Below are positions 57,455-64,000 of a stretch of DNA of 64,000 nt, in pieces; the stretch's first letter is position 1; each line of letters begins with the position of its first letter. The notes under the pieces were generated by a model. That model was given only the letters and a program-made list of their open reading frames with translations, was not told where the DNA came from and searched no databases. Position numbers and translations under genes: made by a program. Origin of the DNA: Typhlomys cinereus (Eukaryota; Chordata; Mammalia; Rodentia; Platacanthomyidae); NCBI GenBank assembly GCA_023101885.1, contig JALPQD010000088.1, positions 717,501 through 781,500 of the forward strand. The letters run 5' to 3'.

Positions 57455-58715
57455 TGCTTTACTTTTATGTTTCTGTATTTTTAACTTGGGCCATTTAAGG
57501 CTGTTTTCCACTTTCTGCTGCTTCCTTATGCCCCTGTGCTTCAAACTGTCAGGAACCCATTGTGTGCGAAGTTCAGTGCTTGATGGTTTCCTCTTTTGAC
57601 AAGTCATGATTTGTTTTCTACCACTGTCTCTTATGATCTAGTTTATTTGCTCTGTCCATTTTCTGACTTTGAAATGAGCTGTGCTCTTTCTTCCATCAGA
57701 CTATCGATTTTGCCTTTAAAAAGGTCTCTCTATTCCATTATCTCTCCTGGTCGATTCAGACCATTTTTGCATGAGAAATTTTCCCCTCTCTCCCACCATA
57801 CAAGATGTCTTTGTTTGTATTTCACGTTCCTCTATTTGCCATTTAGAGAACATTTAATTACATCCTCAGAGTTTGTTTTGAAAGGTGTTGATTTGTTTTG
57901 AAAACAGACAAACCACTTGATAATTGTTGCCATCTTTCTTTTTTGAGTGTGTTTGGATCTTCATTGATCATGGTTGTTGTTCTGCATGTTGTGGACTGTG
58001 CTGATGTTAAAATAAAAAAATATATTGGTGATTAAAATAAAATTTAAATTAAATGATATTTTGATAAACAATGCTTATTATGTTATCAGCAGGCAGTACC
58101 TGGAAATAATATGACCTTTAATTAATAATAATGAGTAAATATTGAATATGTTTGTTTGAGGGCATTTCTATAGAGTTTGTGTAAGAACTACATGTCACTC
58201 TCAGCAGCAGTTGAGGATGTACTACAGCATTTTGATGCTCTCCACTTTCATATAAGAAGATAAGGTAAGAAGAAAATGAATGAGTTGGCTATAGCTAAAT
58301 AGTGGTACAGACTGGTCATGACATGGTCTTCTTCTCTGCTCTTTTCTGAGGGTACATTATTATTGGTATGTAATATAATTTGCTCTCCAACATAGAAGAC
58401 AAATGTCATGTTGCACTGAAAGGAAACACATTTCCATTTATCTATAAAGCTTACCTAGAAAATTACCTGGACATTTTAGTTTCTCCTTCCTGGAATCTAG
58501 TCTTCTTTTTGACAAAATTTATTAAGGAATTTGTCTCTCTGGTATAGCTGTGTGTGGAGATCAACAATTTCTGGACTGTCTGTTATCAAATGGAAGAAAA
58601 ACACTCTAGAGCTTAGTCTTGACTTTTCCTTGATTTTGTATTATTGTGTCATCTCATGTTTTCCAAGCTCCTTCCACGCTGTCATCTCTAGAGTTCTGGG
58701 CAGATTTGGGGAGAA
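57455..58715. other. Unassigned AT-rich intergenic DNA
   Basis: Nothing recognisable. Confidence 0.5.
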
Positions 58716-58719
58716 TCAG

Positions 58720-59095
58720 TAGCTGAGTTACACTTGAAGCTAAGCCTTCAAAAGATTGTCTAATTGATAGAAAAGATCCATCCCACGATGGGCAGGACTA
58801 GTCCCTGAGTAAGTGATTAAGGTAGAGGTGGCTGGTTGAGAAAGTTGGCAGTCTTGTGTATACTTGGTCAGAGAAGTATGCACAAGTATATGTTGATCTG
58901 ACAAGTGAGGATTGCTTCATTTTTGGCAGTCCTGTCCATGTGGTACAGCCACTTCCCTCAGCCTTTGATGTTGGTGTGAGCTCTCCTACCTAACTGGACA
59001 AGGAACAGTCACCAGACAATCACAAGTCAAAATAAAACTCTGTGTTTCTTTAAGCCATTTGGTCACAAATTTATTGGCAGCAATGCAGGCTCACC
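58720..59095 (+). repeat. Dispersed repeat, family shared with 43870-44172
   Basis: See 43870-44172 for shared words. This copy is longer, with AGCCTTCAAAAGATTGTCTA at the head, TTGTGTATACTTGGTCAGAG in the middle and AAAATAAAACTCTGTGTTTC, TTTATTGGCAGCAATGCAGG at the end. Confidence 0.55.
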
Positions 59096-59480
59096 GAAAC
59101 ACATACCAAATCTCAGAGTACAAGGAGAATTATGGCCATGACATTGTTTCTACTCTGCCTTATATTGCAATATTTTAAACTATGGAATAATTCTTTGTAG
59201 TGTCTTCAAAACCTTTTTGGGCAAATGAGCAGATAATAGGGAGTATTCCTTTATTTCTGCTTTATCAGTATGCCTCAGAGATGTTTCTTATTTTGAAACA
59301 TCAACATGAGTTGAAAGAGCTTGACCTCTGTAAGGACTAGGGACAGCTAAACTCATTGACATGTGATCCTTAGAGTGTAGAGATCCAAGAGTCTTAGCAG
59401 ATAACTGTGAAATTTAGCTCTGTGTGCTTGAATTCAAGGTTCTTACTGTGTCTTCTTAATTTTTCTCATCCTTCTATATC

Positions 59481-59640
59481 TATTTCCCCATCTTTTCTCT
59501 TTATTTCACTCTTCCTTTTTTCTCCTCCTATTCTTCCTCCTTTTCCTCTTCTCTTTCTCCTCCTCCTTCTCCTTCTTCTCCTCTTCTCCTTCTTCTCCTT
59601 CTCCATTTCCCTCTTCCTCTCTTTCTTTGTCTTCATCCCT
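59481..59640. repeat. Pyrimidine-rich (TCC/TTCTCC)n tract
   Basis: Imperfect TTCTCC and CTCCTCCTT repeats over 160 bp. The Ser/Leu-rich 82-codon frame is an artefact. Confidence 0.93.
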
Positions 59641-59647
59641 CACACTT

Positions 59648-59785
59648 ATTTTTGAGACAGGCTCTTGTATATAACCCTGGTTGTTTTCTACCTCAGTCTA
59701 TGGCCTCACTTTGTCATCCTACTTCAAACTCAAGTTAAGTAGCTTGGATTACAGTTTCATACTACCTCTCATGAAATATTTATGA
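59648..59785 (-). repeat. B1/Alu-like SINE, reversed and degraded
   Basis: TTATTTTTGAGACAGGCTCT, TGTATATAACCCTGGTTGTT, TTCTACCTCAGTCTATGGCC, CTTGGATTACAG match a reversed B1 (TTTTTGAGACAGG..TCT..GCCCTGG..GGATTACAG). Confidence 0.78.
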
Positions 59786-60134
59786 AACTTTCTATTCCAT
59801 TTCTACATGAGAGAAGATGCATATATTTGGAAGAGATTTCATTTAGCTTTTACAAGTAAACTTCTCATTGCAGCATCCATCAGTATTGGCTATTAATTAC
59901 AAACTTCAGAAAAGACTGTTTATATTCCTTTTCCAAAGGTAACCCTCATTCTTGATATAAAAAACTCACTTTCTATCTTTTCTTTAATACAAAATTCCTT
60001 GCACACTCATGTAGTGAAAGCATGAATTACAGCTGATGGGCTTCTGTGCAATGATTGTATCACGAGGGTGTTGGAGTGCTACACTATTTCATTGTTGAAA
60101 TGTGATGGAAAGTAGAAAGTAGGCCCTAGTTGGA

Positions 60135-60385
60135 TGATTTAGATCAGTGGGAATAAACTCTAGGTTTGGAAATAGGTAGATCCTGGAGCTCACTGGATAT
60201 CCACCATAACCAAAACCAACAAAACTCAAGTTTAGTGAGAGACTAGGTCTCAAGGGTTAACAAAACAAAAGAAATAGAGGAAGATACCTCATTGCCTCCA
60301 CATATATTAATAAGCTCCTGCCTCCACATGCATAACTGCATACAATACACACACACACGCACACACACACTCACACACATTCACT
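60135..60385 (+). repeat. B4/RSINE1-like SINE with CA tail
   Basis: GGAGCTCACTGGATATCCAC, CAAGTTTAGTGAGAGACTAG, GTCTCAAGGGTTAACAAAAC, AAGAAATAGAGGAAGATACC, CTCCACATGCATAACTGC and the (CA)n at 60349-60378 follow the order of rodent B4/RSINE1 elements. Confidence 0.72.
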
Positions 60386-60789
60386 GCAAAGGTGTATACT
60401 TCCACAAGACCTTCACAATATTTAGCTTATAAATACTTCATTATGGAAGTAGGAAGATCTCAATTCCTCCCCAAGAGATTATTGAAGGTAAGGCCTGACT
60501 GGAGAATGCAGCCTACTTTCCTGGATGATTTACTTAATGACAAGCCATCCATGCCTCAGCATGTGTTCAAGCACATGCTAGTACTGCATCCCAGATAAAG
60601 CTTAGTGAGTTGTACACACAAACATGAAAGAAGGAGGGAAACTGGCTAGAAAGCAGAAAAGATTGGGAGATGGGATTCATTAGTAAGAAATGAAAACCCA
60701 TGGATTTATTGTATTCATATATGGAAATGAATGAATAAATAGGACAGACAATTCTTTCATATTATTGTACATACTAGTGTATTGCTAGG

Positions 60790-62460
60790 TATTACTTGTT
60801 AAATTATTTCACAACGTTTTATCACAAACTTTATTCACTCCTCATGCTTATGAATATTCTTTTCAGATTTTACTCATTGTGTATTATTATCTTAAGATAG
60901 CCACCATGTATGCAAATTGTATTAGGAGCCTATCTTAGTATCTCTTCTGGATAAACACATGAGTATACTGAGCTATAGCATAGTAAAATATTCAAATTGA
61001 TGGGATGATATCCTTGTTAAATCCTTTCCCAGGAATTGAAATATTTCACACTTTAATCAACAATAGAAATGTACCCTAAGTGTTTCATGTTTTGTCTAAC
61101 TGATAATGTTAAATTTTTAAAAAATTGTAGCACTTAATAATAGTGTCTCACCCATGTTACAGCAGAGAAAATAGGCCTCCATCAAGGTCTGCAAGTAAGT
61201 AATGAGAAACCTGGTTAAGTTCACAGACGTTCTTTCCTGATCTCACCAGAAGGGGAGGGCATATAGTCTAGCAGATAAAAAGTAATCATTTTGCAAATGG
61301 GTGATGGACCCCTCCCTCAGGGAGGTTTCCTACTCTTATTACATCTACCCTTGAATGTGCTATTACAACAAGACTCCAGTTTAACAGCTTTTTGTCTCTG
61401 GCCAGGGGGTGACATACAGTGCCCAGCAGAATGGAGTGAAGGGAATTGCAGGAGCAGCAAAACTGCAAAAGAAAATCAACAAACCACAATCCAGAACTTC
61501 AGAGACTATATCAATCACACAGAACTAAGACAGCCTAATCTCTCTCCATCCTGGAGCTCAGGGACATTTGCGGAAGAGGGGGCGGTAAGATTGTAAGAGC
61601 AAAAGGATGGGAGGAGCAATGATTTGCAAGATTCTCAACAATAGTTGGGGCCAAAGCAATCGTAATGGGACTTTGCATGCCCTGCGCAATGTCCAGCGCA
61701 CTGTTGCCCTCATAAAGTCTAGCATCTGTTAAGGGCACCGAGACCCCTGGAGGCAAGGGATTGACAGCCATAGTAGTGATCTTATGCTTAAGGGGAACAA
61801 GAGAAAGGGCTTATGGAAATGCCACTGGGTCCTTATATGTCATCGGAGAGGAGGACCCAATGGAGAGTTAGGCGTATACAATAAAGGACTCTCTGGGAAT
61901 TGGGGGGGAGGCACTGGGGGGAAGGGGAGGGGGAGGAGGGGGGAGGGAGGGAACTGGTAAAAAATTTTAAAATGTATAATTAAATTTTTAATTAAAAAAA
62001 AATAAAAAAAATAATAGTGTCTCAAGTAGGTTTTATTTTGCCTTGCACTGATAACTGAAAAACTGTGTATAATTATATTTTATTTGGTGCTTTGATTTAT
62101 CTTCTTTTGTGAATAATGTGCATAATTTTATTATAATGTTTAATATTACATTATAGGTATGTTTGATACATATTATACACACATATTCTTAGCCAGATAT
62201 ATTTATTGTAAAGATTTTCTCCAAGAATGTAGCTTGCATTTTGATTTACCGTGTCATCTACTGAAGAGGCAGCACTTTTAGTTTTGATTAGGATGATCTG
62301 TTTTATAGATAATTACTGCTTTTTCTCTCATAAGATATTTTGATAACATTAATGTTATATAGATGTTTTCCTACACTGTTTTAGAGAGTGAAATTTGAAG
62401 TGTTGAAGTTTAGGTCTCTAAATTTTTTCATATGTGATATAAGAATTATTAACATTTTGT
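60790..62460 (-). mobile_element. Ancient L1 (L1M-like) ORF2 relic split by L1 copy D
   Basis: Left part (to 61135): TTTATTCACTCCTCATGCTT, TTAGTATCTCTTCTGGATAA, CTTTAATCAACAATAGAAAT, GTACCCTAAGTG. Right part (from 62025): TTTGTGAATAATGTGCATAA, TTCTTAGCCAGATATATTTA, AAAGATTTTCTCCAAGAATG, TCTGTTTTATAGATAATTAC, GAAGTTTAGGTCTC. Together they follow a reversed mammalian L1 ORF2 middle. Heavily decayed; family from memory. Confidence 0.45.
61136..62024 (+). mobile_element. L1 copy D: 3' UTR only, with perfect 15-bp target-site duplication
   Basis: AATAATAGTGTCTCA at 61136-61150 and 62010-62024 is exact and flanks 61151-62009. The insert begins CCCATGTTACAGCAGAGAAA in the 3' UTR and carries the shared blocks CTGGCCAGGGGGTGACATAC, GAGAGGAGGACCC and the G-rich tract (61897-61953). 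The normal terminal words after GGGAACTGGT are replaced by an A/T-rich stretch and A tail. No ORF content. Confidence 0.94.
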
Positions 62461-62464
62461 TTTA

Positions 62465-64000
62465 CTTATGTATATATTTATCTCCTCATTCTGTGGCATT
62501 TTTTGAAAATATCATTGTCTTAAGTCCTTTGGTTGCAATTTTATATTTGAATTTTGCTTCTTTGACAGTTTTTCTGCAGATTCTCCCCCTCCTCCAGTAT
62601 CACCCTACCTTATCTCCACCTCTCTTTCTCCCAATGAGAATCTTCATCCTACCAACAAGCTTACCTCCTAGTCCTCTCTGTTGCTATCTACTGAGTCCAA
62701 TAATTCATCAGGACACAGAGAGACATGAAAACACATGAGCACACACACACAACTTTAAAAATTAAGAGTCAGCATACAGTTATTTGTTTTTATGGCTGTA
62801 TTCCGTCGATATGGTTTTGATCATTACTCTAACACTATGGAGTGATTTTTGTTTTTTATATGGTCAAGAAATGCCTATGAACTTAATAGATATTAATAGA
62901 TGAGTAACAGTAATAATAACAGTAATAGAAATTAATAGATGAGTAACAGTTAATGATGCTCTGAGAAAAATCTAGAAGTTAACAGGATTGTGTTCAGCAC
63001 ATTCCAGTGTCACTTAAAAAGTATCAAAGTTTGCTAAGGGAAGGAATCATCTGAAATTTTCTTCAGTGGTAATTGTCTAAAGCAGATGAGCTTCATCTGA
63101 AACTTCACTTCTAGCAAAGACTATATATGAAATAGAGTTCTTTGGAGTTACTGTTTCCTTAATTTTTCTATTTAACAACACTAAGTGTAAGATATTTATG
63201 GCAGGAAGCAGTGTCTTTTTCTTGGGATGACAGTTCATAACAGATTTCCCATCATGCATGGGAACATAAATCTCTTGTGATTTCTATAGATGCACTAAAG
63301 GATGTTCTTGAAAATGGCAGTTCTGAATATTTTTGTCTGACTATCCCATATCTAATGCATATCTAAGCAGTTATTTTTTTATTTCACTCCTCCCACCAAA
63401 TTTTCTTTGAGGAAAGCTTAGCAACAGAACTACAACAATGAATCGCTGTCGTTATACATTTCTATGTTTATACTGCTAAATTTTAAGCCGCCTACATTGT
63501 ATAAAAAATGTTATTCTTATATAATTTACATTATGTAATAGAAGAAGTAGCCCAAATTACATAGTGTATGGCTTTTCTAATCTTAAAGGAAATTTGTGGA
63601 TCTTGAAGATCTCCTTGGATGACACAAGTATAAACATGAACAACAGGAAACTTTCTGATTTAAACAGAAGTGTAGGAAGTGCTCAAGTTATGACATCATA
63701 AAACAGATGCAGTCATTTCTAAGTTTTTACTAGGATGTGTGCCTTTCAGAAATAATCAGTTTTCTAGTAACACTCTGATAACCCAAGAAAGTGAACAGTC
63801 CATGTCTTTATAAGTTCATTTAAATGATTTGACAGTTTTAAGTAAGCTCTCTTCTTCTAGGATCTTGAGTTCTTTTTTTCACATTTTTTACTGAGAATTT
63901 ATCATTTTCAGACACAATCAGTTTATGTCCTGGACCCGTTCCTCTCTTCTCTCACCACTCTTCTCTCTCATCTTTCATCAACCTAGCCATGTGCCTCCCG
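62465..64000. other. Unassigned AT-rich intergenic DNA
   Basis: A pyrimidine-rich run at 62583-62635 (CCCCCTCCTCCAG, CCTCTCTTTCTCCC) and another at the end (63935-63990) could be reversed L1 3' ends, but supporting words are few. No gene. Confidence 0.45.

Overview
This window is repeat-rich, AT-rich intergenic DNA from a mammal, almost certainly a rodent. No host protein-coding gene, tRNA, rRNA or CRISPR array can be supported. The rodent call rests on B1/Alu-like, ID-like and B4/RSINE1-like SINE fragments, a tRNA-derived SINE opening with a CTGGAGA..TGGCTCAG A-box region, and L1 elements with a GC-rich tandem (monomer-like) 5' UTR and a G-rich purine tract in the 3' UTR. The SINE body and the L1 sequence do not look like the mouse or rat families I know. 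A non-murine rodent, possibly Dipodoidea-like, is plausible, but that is inference.

Layout. 1-7.25 kb: mostly unassigned AT-rich DNA with an ancient repeat (1.93-2.29 kb), an old tRNA-SINE, a 230-bp reversed L1 3' tip with a 12-bp target-site duplication (TSD), an old L1 relic interrupted by an ID element, and a dispersed repeat. 7.26-13.8 kb: three same-strand retro-insertions back to back, namely a 5.4-kb 5'-truncated L1 (copy A), the 3' UTR of an older L1 subfamily, and a processed SEC11C pseudogene. 14.8-17.4 kb: a reversed B4-like SINE, then a rodent repeat split by an older L1 3' end with a perfect 16-bp TSD. 21.0-27.35 kb: the centrepiece, a full-length 6.3-kb L1 (copy B) with a perfect 15-bp TSD, a 5' UTR holding one long and one partial monomer, ORF1, ORF2 and 3' UTR, all now broken by mutations. 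27.8-33.4 kb: old relics. 33.44-35.03 kb: reversed 1.56-kb L1 (copy C) with a perfect 19-bp TSD. 37.5-38.2 kb: an older L1 3' end with a 5' inversion (twin priming). 39.8-40.5 kb: ancient L1 remnant. 43-49.6 kb: five copies of the tRNA-derived SINE and ID types plus long (GT)n arrays. 51.65-52.11 kb: a solo-LTR-like element. 53-60 kb: ancient repeats, microsatellites, B1 and B4 fragments. 60.8-62.5 kb: ancient L1 relic split by a young L1 3' end (copy D) with a perfect 15-bp TSD.

The working parts here were all retrotransposition parts: L1 ORF1 (RNA-binding chaperone) and ORF2 (endonuclease plus reverse transcriptase) copy their own RNA, mobilise SINEs and occasionally copy cellular mRNAs such as SEC11C. 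Clean TSDs on several insertions show L1-type target-primed reverse transcription was active recently in this lineage. Every L1 copy in this window is now defective. Notable points are a frameshift shared by copies A and B in ORF2, a repeated splice-donor-like motif in the L1 monomers, and a SEC11C retrocopy lacking exactly the membrane-anchor region.
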